64,000 nucleotides of DNA from Caulobacter sp. NIBR2454 (GCF_027474405.1 NZ_CP114871.1:1497001-1561000); one strand, 5' to 3'; shown: positions 17,553-27,220, counted from the stretch's first letter. The notes: a model not told the origin generated them from the letters alone. Program-made: numbers and translations.

Positions 17553-19556
17553 TTAGGACGCCTGTTCCAGCGCGCCGCGGGCCGGTTCGCCCCCATGAAC
17601 GCGGAAGGGTTCGGGCGCCAGCGGCTTCAGGCCGAGCGCCTTGCGGGCGATCATCGGCGGGCGGCGCTCTTCCGGCGTCATGAAGAAGCCGGCGTCGCGC
17701 ACCTTGAGGCCGACGGCGCGGTGACCGCCCAGAACGGCGAGGGGGGCGGCCAGGATCAGGCCCGCCAGGATCGGCGCGGTGGCCGTCAGCAGGTCGGGAG
17801 TGAACCAGAAGGCGCCGGCCAGAATGACGCCTGCGGCGGTGATCCAGCCCATGGCGCGCATGGATTCGTCCCAGCTGATACGGTCGGCCTCGCGGCGCTG
17901 GCGCGCCCAGCCGCTATCGCGGCCAAGCAGGATTTCCACCAGGGCGCGGGTTTGGGTGAACATCAGCATCGGCGCGACCAGCGCCGACAGCACCATCTCC
18001 ACGCCCAGGCTCTTGACGATGGCCTTGCCGCCGCCGAACGCGCGGCGCTCGACCTTGGAGCGCAGGACCAGGATCAGGCCCAGGATCTTGGGGCCGAACA
18101 GCAGCACGCCGGTGATGATGATGGCCCAGGCCGTGGCCTGGATCTCTTTCCAGTTGATCAGCGCCTCGGCGGCGGCCTGCACGTCGGCCCACTGGAACAC
18201 GGCCTTCTTCAGGTCGGGCATCAGAAGGCGCGAGACCACGCCAACGCTCAGGGCGGCGAACCACAGGGGCGACAGGATATAGGACAGGCAGCCGATGATC
18301 AGGTGCAGGCGGCTCAGCCAGTGCAGGCCCGGCGTGCCGATCAGCGGGATGTGCTGGACGTTGCCCTGGCACCAGCGACGGTCGCGCGAGGCGAAGTCGA
18401 GCAGGTTGGGCGGCGACTCCTCATAGGAGCCCTCCAGATAGGGCGCCAGGTGAACGCCCCAGCCGCCGCGGCGCAGCAGGGTGGATTCCAGGGCGTCGTG
18501 GCTCATCACCTGACCGCCGAACGGCTTGGGACCGTTCAGGACGGGCAGGCCGCAGGTGTCGGCGAAGGCGCGCACCCGGATGATGGCGTTGTGGCCCCAG
18601 AAGGAGCTTTCCGACCCCGACCACCAGGCAAGGCCGGTCCAGGCCACGCGGCCATACAGGCGGGTCGCGAACTGCAGGCAGCGGGCGAAGATGGTCTGGC
18701 CGTTGATCACCACCGGCATGGTCTGGATCAGCCCGACGCTCGGGTGACGCTCCATGGCGTCGGCGATGCGGACCATCGCCTCGCCGGTCATCAGGCTGTC
18801 GGCGTCGAGCACGACCATGTGCTCATAGGCGCCGCCATGGCGACGGACCCAATCGGCCACGTTGCCGGCCTTGCGGCCCGTGTTCTGGGTGCGCAGGCGG
18901 TAATAGACGTTGCTGGACGCTTCGCGGCGCAAACGAGTGAACGCGGCCTGTTCGGCCAGGGCGATCGCGGCCTCGCGGGTGTCGCTCAACACGAAGATGT
19001 CGAAACGGTCGCTGGCGCCGGCCTCGGCCAGGGACTCGTCCATGGCGCGCAGGCGGGCGAACACCGCGTTGGCGTCTTCGTTGTGGATGGGCATCAGGAT
19101 CGCGTTGCGCGCGCGAAGGCGCGGCATGGCGGTTTCCTCGTCGATGCCCAGCGGGTCCTTCGGATGGCGCAGCAGGATCACGAAGCCGGCCACGGCGGTG
19201 CAGAACCACAGGGACAGGGCCAGGAAGAGCGGCGCCAGCAGGGTCAGGCAGATGGCTTCCAGGCGGGTGATGCCGCCAAGGGCCACGGTGTCGTAGGTCG
19301 CCTTCCAGCCAGCCAGGGCCAGCAGGGCGGTGAGGGCGAAGATCGACAGGCGGCGCACCAGGATATCGACCGGCGAGCTTTCCGGGGTGGCGGCCGGGCT
19401 GGCGCCGTCCCAGTCGGCGAGATCGCGCACCGGCATGGCCAGCGGCGCTTCGGTCGGCATGTCGGGGGCCAGGTTGGTCAGATCGTTTTCCGAGGAGATC
19501 GTGTCACGCCCAGGCTCGGGGGTGGCGAAAACCGCGCGGTCGCTCATCTGGTCCAT
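17553..19556 (-). CDS. opgH: glucans biosynthesis glucosyltransferase OpgH (MdoH)
   Basis: 667-residue inner-membrane family 2 glucosyltransferase that builds the osmoregulated periplasmic glucan backbone from UDP-glucose. Visible are membrane helices near residues 70-125, the catalytic domain with M-V-V-L-D-A-D-S and the R-R-W-C-Q-G-N acceptor/product motif, and C-terminal helices. Shorter than the E. coli protein (about 850), mainly in the N-terminal cytoplasmic part, as expected for alphaproteobacteria. No opgG lies beside it. The start M-D-Q-M leaves a second Met three codons in as an alternative. Confidence 0.93.
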   Translation of the reverse strand: MDQMSDRAVFATPEPGRDTISSENDLTNLAPDMPTEAPLAMPVRDLADWDGASPAATPESSPVDILVRRLSIFALTALLALAGWKATYDTVALGGITRLEAICLTLLAPLFLALSLWFCTAVAGFVILLRHPKDPLGIDEETAMPRLRARNAILMPIHNEDANAVFARLRAMDESLAEAGASDRFDIFVLSDTREAAIALAEQAAFTRLRREASSNVYYRLRTQNTGRKAGNVADWVRRHGGAYEHMVVLDADSLMTGEAMVRIADAMERHPSVGLIQTMPVVINGQTIFARCLQFATRLYGRVAWTGLAWWSGSESSFWGHNAIIRVRAFADTCGLPVLNGPKPFGGQVMSHDALESTLLRRGGWGVHLAPYLEGSYEESPPNLLDFASRDRRWCQGNVQHIPLIGTPGLHWLSRLHLIIGCLSYILSPLWFAALSVGVVSRLLMPDLKKAVFQWADVQAAAEALINWKEIQATAWAIIITGVLLFGPKILGLILVLRSKVERRAFGGGKAIVKSLGVEMVLSALVAPMLMFTQTRALVEILLGRDSGWARQRREADRISWDESMRAMGWITAAGVILAGAFWFTPDLLTATAPILAGLILAAPLAVLGGHRAVGLKVRDAGFFMTPEERRPPMIARKALGLKPLAPEPFRVHGGEPARGALEQAS

Positions 19557-19790
19557 GATCAGTCTGCGGTCCGCTCAAGCTTGCCGAGATGGGTGGAAAT
19601 CCGCTTTTCGCACCGGTGTTTACGCAAGACCTTGAGCTCCGCGCCAGACAACCGCCGCGCGTTACGAACGCCGACACGCTTACAGTAAAACCTCGATCAC
19701 GAAATCGCTACCGATTTAGGAGGCATTTTTCACTTCGCAGCGCAAAAAAATCGCCAACGCCCATATTTCTAGCGGAAATTTCACCTTCAC

Positions 19791-19829
19791 CGCTGGATCA
19801 CGCATCCTCACGGAAAGCGTGATCCAGCG
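19791..19829. repeat. 13-bp perfect inverted repeat with an overlapping alternative stem
   Basis: CGCTGGATCACGC (19791-19803) pairs with GCGTGATCCAGCG (19817-19829). The loop segment TCCTCACG (19805-19812) can instead pair with CGTGAGGA (19828-19835). It lies 20 bases beyond the 3' end of the CurA-like gene, so a transcript-end structure is the simplest reading, but no clear T-run follows on the minus strand. The rest of the 292-base gap up to opgH shows no gene and is comparatively AT-rich near 19690-19780, likely the opgH promoter region. Confidence 0.5.
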
Positions 19830-19848
19830 TGAGGAGGGGAATCGCCGG

Positions 19849-20850
19849 TCAGCTCAGCTTGACCAGCATCTTGCCCATGTTCTCGCCCTTGAAGAGCTTG
19901 ATGAAAGCCTCGGGAGCGTTCTCTACGCCGACCTCGACCGTCTCTTTCCACTTCAGTTTCCCCGAACCGATCCAGTCGGCCATGTCCTTCAGGAACGCGC
20001 CCTGCAGGTCGTAGTGGTTGGAGACGATGAAGCCCTCCATCCGGATGTTCTTGCCGACCACCAGCATGATGTTCGACGGCCCCTTCGGCTCTCCGGTCTC
20101 GTTGTACTGCGAGATCATTCCGCACTCGGCGAAGCGGGCGAAGGGGCGGGCGGCGTCGAGGGCGGCTTCCAGGTGATCGCCGCCGACATTGTCGAAATAG
20201 ACGTCGATGCCCTTGGGCGCGGCTTCTTTCAGCGCCTTCTTCAGGTCGGGCACGGCCTTGTAATCGATGGCGTGATCGACCCCGATCTCCTTGAGGAAGG
20301 CGACCTTGTCCGGTCCGCCGGCTGTGCCGATCACGGTGTGACCCTTGATCTTGGCGATCTGGCAGACGACTTGGCCGACCGCGCCGGCGGCGGCGGAGAC
20401 GAACACCACGTCGCCGTCCTTGAGCGCCGCGACGCGCAGCAGGCCGGCATAGGCGGTAAGGCCCGGCATGCCGGCGACGCCGAGAAATGCCTGCAGCGGC
20501 AGGCCGTTGGCGTCGATCTTCTGCACCGAGCCGGCCGGGGCGTTGAACGCCTCGCGCCAGCCGAACATCGACATGACGATGTCGCCGACCTTCAGCGACG
20601 GGTCGTTGGAGGCGATCACCTCGCCCACCGCGCCGCCTTGCAGGGCCTTGCCCAGCTCGAACGGCGGAACATAGCTGGGGCGGTCGTACATGCGTCCGCG
20701 CATGTAGGGATCGACCGACATCCAGTGATTTCGAACCTGCACCTCGCCGGCGCCGGGGGCGGGCAGTTCGATGGTGCCAAGCTCGAAATGCTCGGCGGCG
20801 GGCATACCGACCGGACGGGCCTTCAGGCGGATTTCACGGGACGTGGTCAT
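19849..20850 (-). CDS. NADP-dependent medium-chain oxidoreductase (CurA/LTB4DH type)
   Basis: 333 residues from the ATG at 20850, which has GGGAGAG upstream; the longer open frame is not protein-like. It is a zinc-free medium-chain dehydrogenase: M-S-V-D-P-Y-M-R-G-R-M near the N terminus, the Rossmann signature A-A-A-G-A-V-G-Q and Y-F-D-N-V-G-G-D, all typical of enzymes reducing the double bond of enones such as curcumin or leukotriene derivatives. Cytoplasmic. Divergent from the MocA-type gene, sharing a 102-base control region. Confidence 0.9.
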   Translation of the reverse strand: MTTSREIRLKARPVGMPAAEHFELGTIELPAPGAGEVQVRNHWMSVDPYMRGRMYDRPSYVPPFELGKALQGGAVGEVIASNDPSLKVGDIVMSMFGWREAFNAPAGSVQKIDANGLPLQAFLGVAGMPGLTAYAGLLRVAALKDGDVVFVSAAAGAVGQVVCQIAKIKGHTVIGTAGGPDKVAFLKEIGVDHAIDYKAVPDLKKALKEAAPKGIDVYFDNVGGDHLEAALDAARPFARFAECGMISQYNETGEPKGPSNIMLVVGKNIRMEGFIVSNHYDLQGAFLKDMADWIGSGKLKWKETVEVGVENAPEAFIKLFKGENMGKMLVKLS

Positions 20851-20952
20851 GGCGCTCTCCCAGAGCAATTTCTTGTTCAAACGATTGTTTACCGCGTACG
20901 CGCATCCGTCGCCAGCGGTTCGCGCGCCCATCGAAATCCGCTAAGAGGCGCC

Positions 20953-21870
20953 ATGACCAAAATTCTCAAAGCCGGCGTGGCCGGAGCGGGCGTGTTCGGC
21001 GGCTATCACGCCAAGAAGTACGCCGAACTCGAGGGCGTGACCCTCGCCATGGTGTTCGACGTGGATGTGGCCCGCGCCAAGGCCCTGGCCGACCCCCTTG
21101 GCGCCCAGGCGACTGATGATCTGGCCGCCTTCCTCGCCGCCGTGGATGTGGTGACCGTCGCCACGCCCGCGGTTCATCACGCCGGTCCCGCCCTCGCGGC
21201 CCTGGAGCAGGGCAAGCCGGTCTATGTGGAAAAGCCGGTCGCGGTGGAGCCGGAAGACGCCGACGAACTGATCGCCGCCGCCCTGGTGCGCGGCCTGCCG
21301 CTCGCCGTCGGCCATCAGGAGCGGGTGGTGTTCCAGGCCATGGGCCTGCTGGACATCCCCGAACAGCCGATCCGCCTGGAAGCGGTGCGTCGCGGCACGC
21401 CCTCCGATCGCAGCCTGGACGTGTCGGTCGTGCTGGACCTGATGATCCACGACATCGACCTAGCGCTTACGGTCTGCGAAGCCGACCCCGTCGCGGTCGA
21501 GGCGGAAGGTGGCGCGACCCGCAATGATCTGTTTGACTGGGTGAAAGCCGAGGCGACCTTCGAAAACGGCTTTATCGCCACCTTCGACGCCTCCCGCGTG
21601 GCCGAGGCCCGCGAGCGGGCCATGAAGATCGTCTATCCTTCGGGCGAGGTGGAGATCGACTTCCTGGCGCGGACCTTCCGCAACACCACGCCGTTCCCGC
21701 TGATCGAGGACTTCAACAACACCCCGGCCGGCAAGGACCCCCTGGGCCGCAGCGTGGCCGAGTTCCTGGCCGCCGTCCGGGGCGAAAGCCCGCGCCCGGC
21801 GGTGACCGGCGAGGAGGCCGCCCGCGCCCTGGACCTGGCCCTGGCGGTGGAGCAGGCCGCCGAAGGCTGA
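20953..21870 (+). CDS. Gfo/Idh/MocA family oxidoreductase
   Basis: 305 residues from an ATG with AGAGG upstream. The N-terminal Rossmann fold has G-V-A-G-A-G-V-F-G-G-Y-H; V-Y-V-E-K-P-V-A is the E-K-P motif whose Lys is catalytic; M-I-H-D-I-D-L-A-L is the substrate-site His region. Family members oxidise or reduce sugar or inositol derivatives with NAD(P). The substrate is unknown. The preceding in-frame open stretch antisense to the CurA-like gene is not part of the protein. lysE-like gene follows after 20 bases. Confidence 0.88.
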   Translation: MTKILKAGVAGAGVFGGYHAKKYAELEGVTLAMVFDVDVARAKALADPLGAQATDDLAAFLAAVDVVTVATPAVHHAGPALAALEQGKPVYVEKPVAVEPEDADELIAAALVRGLPLAVGHQERVVFQAMGLLDIPEQPIRLEAVRRGTPSDRSLDVSVVLDLMIHDIDLALTVCEADPVAVEAEGGATRNDLFDWVKAEATFENGFIATFDASRVAEARERAMKIVYPSGEVEIDFLARTFRNTTPFPLIEDFNNTPAGKDPLGRSVAEFLAAVRGESPRPAVTGEEAARALDLALAVEQAAEG

Positions 21871-21890
21871 CGCGGGGAGGGGAACCGACG

Positions 21891-22544
21891 ATGGTCGCAC
21901 ATGGGGACTGGCCCGTAGATCCTGGGATCATAGGACCCTTCCTCATCGCGGTTCTGCTGGTCGAACTGACGCCTGGCCCCAATATGGGCTATCTGGCCGC
22001 CCTTTCGGCGGGGCAGGGGCGCCGGGATGGCTTCGCCGCCGTGGCCGGCGTCACGGCGGGGCTGACGGCCTATATGCTGGCCGCCGCCTTCGGCCTGACA
22101 GAGATATTCCTGGTCAGCCGCCCGCTCTACGAGGCCTTGCGATGGGCAGGGGTGGCCTTCCTGCTCTGGCTGGCCTGGGACGCCTGGAACGGCGCCTCGG
22201 ACGTCGGGACCGTGGACCAGAATAGGCAGTCGCGTTGGCGGCTTTTCCTACGCGGCTTCGTCGCCAATATCCTCAATCCCAAGGCGGCGATCTTCTACAT
22301 CACCCTGCTTCCCAGCTTCATCCAGGTCGATCACGCCGCTCCCCGGACCCAGGCGCTGATTTTCGGCTCGCTGCATGTCGCGGTCAGCGCCCTGGTGCAT
22401 TGTTCGATCGTGCTGGGCGCGGCGAGCGCGGCCAATGTCCTGGCCAAGGCCGGGAGGGGCGGCGACCTGTCCGGATTGCGCAAGGCCATGGGCGTGGTGA
22501 TCGCCCTGATCGCGGTCTGGCTCGCATGGGAGACCCGTCGCTAG
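21891..22544 (+). CDS. LysE/RhtB family amino-acid exporter
   Basis: 217-residue inner-membrane protein with about six helices. The LysE signature P-G-P-N-M-G-Y appears near residue 28, and G-F-V-A-N-I-L-N-P-K-A-A-I-F-Y is the second conserved block. These export lysine, threonine, homoserine or similar solutes; the substrate is unknown. A strong GGGGAGGGG lies upstream. The stop overlaps the stop of the convergent gene in a shared CTAG. Confidence 0.9.
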   Translation: MVAHGDWPVDPGIIGPFLIAVLLVELTPGPNMGYLAALSAGQGRRDGFAAVAGVTAGLTAYMLAAAFGLTEIFLVSRPLYEALRWAGVAFLLWLAWDAWNGASDVGTVDQNRQSRWRLFLRGFVANILNPKAAIFYITLLPSFIQVDHAAPRTQALIFGSLHVAVSALVHCSIVLGAASAANVLAKAGRGGDLSGLRKAMGVVIALIAVWLAWETRR

Positions 22545-23341
22545 AAAAGGCGAGGCTCGCCTTTGTCGTCGTCCTCATCCCACGGCGGATCATCGTCGAT
22601 GACGTCCGCGAACAGGGGCAGGGCGTCCTTGGCCGGGGCGGGCGGCTTGGCGGCCTTTGGTGGGACTGATTTGGGGGTGGGACGCGGCGGCGGTGGCGCC
22701 TCCTCGAACGCATCGGCGAAGTCCGGCTCGTCAAAGTGGTCCAGCATCGGCCGGGGGGCAGGCGCTGCCTCTTCACGCCGAGCGATGGGCGTGGGCGGCG
22801 GCGGGTTTCGGGTGCCGGGCGCGCGCTTTAGCAGGGCCTCGATGCGCGCCAGCCAGCTATTGGCTTCCTGCGCGGCTTTGGCTGCGGTCGGCGCGCTGCG
22901 CAGGGCGGCGTCGGACGGAACCCACAGGTCGAGCTCGAAGTCGGCGTGCTTGGGATCGTCAAAAACCAGACGCAGGGTGACCCGCTGCGCCTCGCCGTAG
23001 GTGCGGTCCAGGAACCGCTTGGGCTCGTCTCGGAAGACCCGGCCGACCGACTGACCGTCGATCAGCAGCTCGGCCCCCACCAGTTCGCTCAGCCTGTAGA
23101 TCAGGCACCAGCCGCCCTTGTCCCAGGTCGTGGCGATCAAGCCGCTGGCGAGGCGGAAGCCCACGCCACGTCCACGGCCCCGGGCGATGATGTGCGCGTC
23201 AGGCGCGCCGTTCAGCACCTTGGACAGGGCGCGGCGGATGCGGCGGTCCTCGTCCAGCAGCCAGCGCGCGAGGCTACCCGCGAACGTCACCGCGGTCGCG
23301 GCGACGGCCAACATCACGAGGAGGCGGGCGAACTCAGTCAT
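22541..23341 (-). CDS. conserved membrane-anchored protein of unknown function
   Basis: 266 residues: one N-terminal membrane helix (about 6-26), a mixed domain to about residue 165 (R-R-A-L-S-K-V-L near 37, then W-D-K-G-G-W-C-L-I-Y), and a long proline- and acid-rich C-terminal tail that looks disordered. I recognise no function; similar proteins occur in related alphaproteobacteria. Convergent with the lysE-like gene and followed on its 5' side by exonuclease III, which has the same orientation and ends 42 bases upstream of its start. Confidence 0.75.
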   Translation of the reverse strand: MTEFARLLVMLAVAATAVTFAGSLARWLLDEDRRIRRALSKVLNGAPDAHIIARGRGRGVGFRLASGLIATTWDKGGWCLIYRLSELVGAELLIDGQSVGRVFRDEPKRFLDRTYGEAQRVTLRLVFDDPKHADFELDLWVPSDAALRSAPTAAKAAQEANSWLARIEALLKRAPGTRNPPPPTPIARREEAAPAPRPMLDHFDEPDFADAFEEAPPPPRPTPKSVPPKAAKPPAPAKDALPLFADVIDDDPPWDEDDDKGEPRLF

Positions 23342-23383
23342 GCGGACCAGATTAAGGGCGAATCAGCCCGTCCGCGAAGGCCC

Positions 23384-24163
23384 CTAAAGGTCTAGCTCGA
23401 TGACGACCGGCACGTGGTCCGAGGGCTTTTCCGTGCCCCGCACGTCGCGATGAATCTCGCAGGCCTTCAGGCGGTCGGCCGCCTGGGGCGACAGCAGGGC
23501 GTGGTCGATGCGGATGCCGTTGTTCCGCGGCCAGGCGCCGGCCTGATAATCCCAGAAGGTGTAGCCTCCCGGCGCGCCGTCGACTTGCATGTAGGCGTCC
23601 GTCAGGCCCAGGTTCTTCAACGCCCGGAACGCCGCGCGGCTCTCCGACTGGAAAAGGGCGTCGCCCAGCCAGGCCTTGGGGTCATAGACGTCGGCGTCTT
23701 CCGGAATGACATTGTAGTCGCCGGCGATCACCAGCCGCTCCTCCAAAGCCAGCAGGCCCTGGGCGTGCCGGTGCAGCCGCTCCATCCAGCCCAGCTTGTA
23801 GGCGAACTTGTCCGTGCCGATCGGATTGCCGTTGGGCAGATAGATTCCCACCACCCGGACAGGAGTATCGCCGCCGGTCACCGCTTCGATGAAGCGGGCC
23901 TGCTCGTCGGCGTCATCGCCCGGCAGGCCGCGCCGCAGATCCTCCAGCGGCGTCTTCGACAGCATGGCGACGCCGTTATAGGTCTTCTGACCATGGACGG
24001 CGACGTTATAGCCAAGGTGTTCAAAGTCTTGTGCTGGAAACTTCTCGTCGACGCACTTGATCTCCTGCAGCACCGCGACGTCCGGCTGCACCGTCTCGAA
24101 CCAGGCCAGGACGTTCTCCAGCCGGGCGTTTACGGAGTTCACGTTCCAGGTCGCGATACGCAT
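23384..24163 (-). CDS. xthA: exodeoxyribonuclease III
   Basis: 259-residue member of the EEP nuclease family, acting as AP endonuclease and 3'-phosphatase in base excision repair. Motifs in order: W-N-V-N-S-V-N-A-R, L-Q-E-I-K with the metal-binding Glu, G-D-Y-N-V-I-P (catalytic Asp/Asn), R-I-D-H-A-L-L and the C-terminal S-D-H-V-P-V with the active-site His. Normal length. Confidence 0.95.
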   Translation of the reverse strand: MRIATWNVNSVNARLENVLAWFETVQPDVAVLQEIKCVDEKFPAQDFEHLGYNVAVHGQKTYNGVAMLSKTPLEDLRRGLPGDDADEQARFIEAVTGGDTPVRVVGIYLPNGNPIGTDKFAYKLGWMERLHRHAQGLLALEERLVIAGDYNVIPEDADVYDPKAWLGDALFQSESRAAFRALKNLGLTDAYMQVDGAPGGYTFWDYQAGAWPRNNGIRIDHALLSPQAADRLKACEIHRDVRGTEKPSDHVPVVIELDL

Positions 24164-24290
24164 GAGATCTCGATAGCCGGCGGAGAATGAGGGAGCGCAA
24201 GCTAGTGCGCCTGCCCGCCACGCTCAAGAACAAGCGGAGGTCGGCGAACCGTGATATGATATTCATAAATCCGTCCGAAAGAGACGCGAC

Positions 24291-25295
24291 ATGATTGGGA
24301 GATACGTCTTGGACCATGGGCCGCGCGACATCAGTCGCCGCAGGGCCATGCTGTGGGGTCTGGCCATGTCCAGCATCGGCGGACTGGCCCAGGCCAGCCC
24401 GGTCGTGAGTCCCATAATCCCTCACGCGCCAGAGCTGGACGTCGGCATTGGCCAGGACAACGACAACCGCATCACCGCGCCGGTTTTCGTGAACGGGAAG
24501 GGACCTTTCCCTTTCATGATCGACACCGGCGCCAACTATTCGGCCATCTCCAATGAGCTGGCCGCACAGCTGGAGCTGCCTGACCGCGGCCCCGTCGTGC
24601 TCAATACGATTGTCGGCCCCGAGACCGCGGGTTCGGTCGAGGCCGGCGAGATCAAGCTGGGCAAGCGCGTATCGCGCGGCGTTCGCATGGCCTCGGTGCC
24701 TCGTCGCTGGCTGGGCGGGCCGGGCTTGATCGGTCTCGATCAACTGGCGACGCAGAGGCTCACCTTGGATTTCGCCAACGCCAGCCTGAAATTTGGCGGG
24801 CCGCCGGCGTTTGGCGACACCAGCGCCGTTTCCGTCCAGGCGCAGCACCGCTCCGGCCCGCTGACCCTGGTCAACGCCCGTATCGGCGGAGCGCTGGTCA
24901 CCGCCTTCCTGGATTCAGGGGCGGACGGCACCGTGGGCAACCCCGCCCTGCGAGGCCTGATTTCCACGCGCCTCAAGCGGATGGCCTATAACGACACCTT
25001 CCTCTCCGCTCCTCTGATCAGCCCGACCGGCGAGCAGATCCCCGGAGAACTGGCGGTTCTGCGCCAGGTCAGCGTCGGCGGAATGGACATCAACAATCTG
25101 CCGATCGTCTTCGCTGACCTGCATACCTTCCGAATGTGGGACATGCATGAGCAGCCGGCTTTCGTGCTCGGGATCGACATCCTCAAGCGTTTCCGCAGCG
25201 TCGTGATCGATTTCCGGCGCGGGGAGGTGATCTTCCGTTTGCCCCACAGCAACGGGCTGGCGCCCTATGCGGGATCACGCATGCGGCGGGGGTGA
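24291..25295 (+). CDS. exported bilobed aspartic-protease-like protein
   Basis: 334 residues. D-I-S-R-R-R-A-M followed by a hydrophobic stretch and A-Q-A suggests a Tat-like signal peptide. Two retropepsin-type active-site motifs lie in one chain: D78-T-G with F-M-I before it, and D208-S-G with T-A-F-L before it, each followed by A and a hydrophobic strand. That gives a possible self-contained bilobed protease, as in pepsin. Activity is not proven and the second motif is DSG. Upstream is the divergent xthA; downstream the acyl-CoA synthetase, 131 bases away. Confidence 0.75.
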   Translation: MIGRYVLDHGPRDISRRRAMLWGLAMSSIGGLAQASPVVSPIIPHAPELDVGIGQDNDNRITAPVFVNGKGPFPFMIDTGANYSAISNELAAQLELPDRGPVVLNTIVGPETAGSVEAGEIKLGKRVSRGVRMASVPRRWLGGPGLIGLDQLATQRLTLDFANASLKFGGPPAFGDTSAVSVQAQHRSGPLTLVNARIGGALVTAFLDSGADGTVGNPALRGLISTRLKRMAYNDTFLSAPLISPTGEQIPGELAVLRQVSVGGMDINNLPIVFADLHTFRMWDMHEQPAFVLGIDILKRFRSVVIDFRRGEVIFRLPHSNGLAPYAGSRMRRG

Positions 25296-25426
25296 GCCAT
25301 CGGCGCCACGATCGGCGCTGTAAATGCCGATAGGTGTCGTTAGGCGTCTCTCTATGTCTTCCGGTCTTGACCCTCACGCGTCGAGTGCGCGACACGTGAG
25401 AACAAGTGTTTTGGGAGGCGCGCCCT

Positions 25427-27220
25427 TTGAGACTCAAGGCCCGGATCAAGCGTGAGTTGCGGTTCATCAAGGGGCTGCGTCGCACGCTCGGGCGCGTGAA
25501 GTCGATCGCGCCAGATTCCAGCAATCTGATCTGCGACGACATCGAGGCGGCGGTCGACAAGTTCCGGGACCGCGAGGCGATCACCTTCGAGGGACGCTCG
25601 CTCACGTACGGCGAGTTCGATCAGCTGGCCAACCGCTATGCCCATTGGGCCAAGAGCCAGTCCCTGACCCGTGGGCGGGTGGTGGCGCTCTACCTGCCCA
25701 ATCGGCTGGAATATGTCGCCATCTGGTATGGTCTGGCCAAGGTCGGGGTGATCACCGCCCTGATCAACAACAACCTGTCCGGCTTGGCCCTCGCGCACTG
25801 CCTGAATATCTCGGGCGCGGGGCACATCATTGTCGATGGCGAGACCGCACCCGTGGTGGAGGGCGCCAAGTCCCTCCTGGAGCGCCCGGTTCAGCAATGG
25901 ACCTTGTCGGCCGCCCATGGCGATCAGCGCGACCTGGTCAACGCCCTGAAGAGCTGCTCGCAACTGCGGCCGGATCGCCAGAACGTCCGGGGCGATCTGG
26001 TGGCCAAGGACACCGCGCTGCTGATCTTCACCAGCGGCACCACCGGTCTGCCCAAAGCCGCCAAGATCACCCACATGCGGTGCCAACTCTATATGCGCGG
26101 CTTCGCCGGCTCGACGGGCTCGCGCGAGACGGACCGCATTTATATCAGCCTGCCGCTCTATCACGCGACGGGGGGGCTTTGCGCCATTGGTGCGGCCCTG
26201 CTGAACGGTGGCGCGGCGGTGATCAAGAAGCGCTTCTCCGCCACCCACTTCTGGGACGACATCGTCTCCAACCAATGCACCATGTTCGTCTATATCGGCG
26301 AGCTGTGCCGTTACCTGATCAACCAGCCTGAACACCCGCTGGAGCGCGGTCACAAGCTGCGCATGGCGTTCGGCAACGGCCTGCGCGCCGATGTCTGGGA
26401 GGTGATGCAGTCACGGTTCGCCATCCCGAACGTGCTTGAGTTCTACGGTGCGACCGAGGGCAACGTCAGCCTGTTCAACTTCGACGGCAAGGTTGGCGCT
26501 GTGGGCCGGGTGCCCAAATACCTGAAGAAGCGCTTCAACATCCGGCTCGTGCAGTTCGACGTGGAAACCGAACAGCCGATCCGCGGCCCGTCCGGCTTCT
26601 GTATCGAATGCGGGCCCGGGCAGGTGGGCGAATGCCTGGGCAAGATCGACTCCAAGGACGCGCGATCAAACTTCACCGGCTATGCCGACAAGGCCGCCAC
26701 CGAGAAGAAGGTGCTGCACGACGTCTTTGAAAAGGGCGACGCCTGGTTCCGGACCGGCGACCTGATGCGCATCGATGCTGACGGCTACTTCTATTTCGTC
26801 GATCGCATCGGCGACACCTACCGTTGGAAGGGCGAAAACGTCTCCACCAGCGAGGTCGCCGAACACCTGTCCGGCGTTGAGGGGGTGCTGGAGGTCAACG
26901 TCTATGGCGTGCAGGTTGATGGCTTCGACGGCCGCGCCGGCATGGCCTCGCTCGTGGTCGGGCCGGAGTTCGATATCAAGATGCTGGCTGACTGCATTGA
27001 CCGGGAACTGCCGGCCTATGCGCGTCCTGTGTTCGTGCGCCTACAGCCCCAGATCGAGACGACGGGCACCTTCAAGTACCGCAAGATCGATCTGGTCCAA
27101 GACGGCTTCGACCCGGGCCGGATCAAGGACCCGCTGTTCTTCCGCCCCGCTGGCAAGGGCTTCGTCAAACTGACCAAGGTGGTCCACACCAAGATCGTCG
27201 AAGGCGGGTACAAGCTCTGA
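25427..27220 (+). CDS. long-chain acyl-CoA synthetase (FATP/FadD-like)
   Basis: 597 residues. I choose TTG at 25427 because GGGAGG lies exactly 8 bases upstream; the GTG at 25406 has no ribosome site. ANL-superfamily motifs: F-T-S-G-T-T-G-L-P-K-A (AMP-binding P-loop), F-Y-G-A-T-E-G-N, Y-F-Y-F-V-D-R-I-G-D-T-Y-R-W-K-G-E-N, and a C-terminal T-G-T-F-K-Y-R-K with the catalytic Lys. F-Y-G-A-T-E-G-N resembles very-long-chain/FATP-type enzymes more than E. coli FadD. It activates fatty acids with ATP and CoA. Its stop overlaps the next start (TGATG). Confidence 0.9.
   Translation: MRLKARIKRELRFIKGLRRTLGRVKSIAPDSSNLICDDIEAAVDKFRDREAITFEGRSLTYGEFDQLANRYAHWAKSQSLTRGRVVALYLPNRLEYVAIWYGLAKVGVITALINNNLSGLALAHCLNISGAGHIIVDGETAPVVEGAKSLLERPVQQWTLSAAHGDQRDLVNALKSCSQLRPDRQNVRGDLVAKDTALLIFTSGTTGLPKAAKITHMRCQLYMRGFAGSTGSRETDRIYISLPLYHATGGLCAIGAALLNGGAAVIKKRFSATHFWDDIVSNQCTMFVYIGELCRYLINQPEHPLERGHKLRMAFGNGLRADVWEVMQSRFAIPNVLEFYGATEGNVSLFNFDGKVGAVGRVPKYLKKRFNIRLVQFDVETEQPIRGPSGFCIECGPGQVGECLGKIDSKDARSNFTGYADKAATEKKVLHDVFEKGDAWFRTGDLMRIDADGYFYFVDRIGDTYRWKGENVSTSEVAEHLSGVEGVLEVNVYGVQVDGFDGRAGMASLVVGPEFDIKMLADCIDRELPAYARPVFVRLQPQIETTGTFKYRKIDLVQDGFDPGRIKDPLFFRPAGKGFVKLTKVVHTKIVEGGYKL

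Noticed and set aside
16890..19688. A 932-codon open frame antisense to opgH.
   Set aside because: A GC-driven shadow: opgH is unmistakable on the minus strand.
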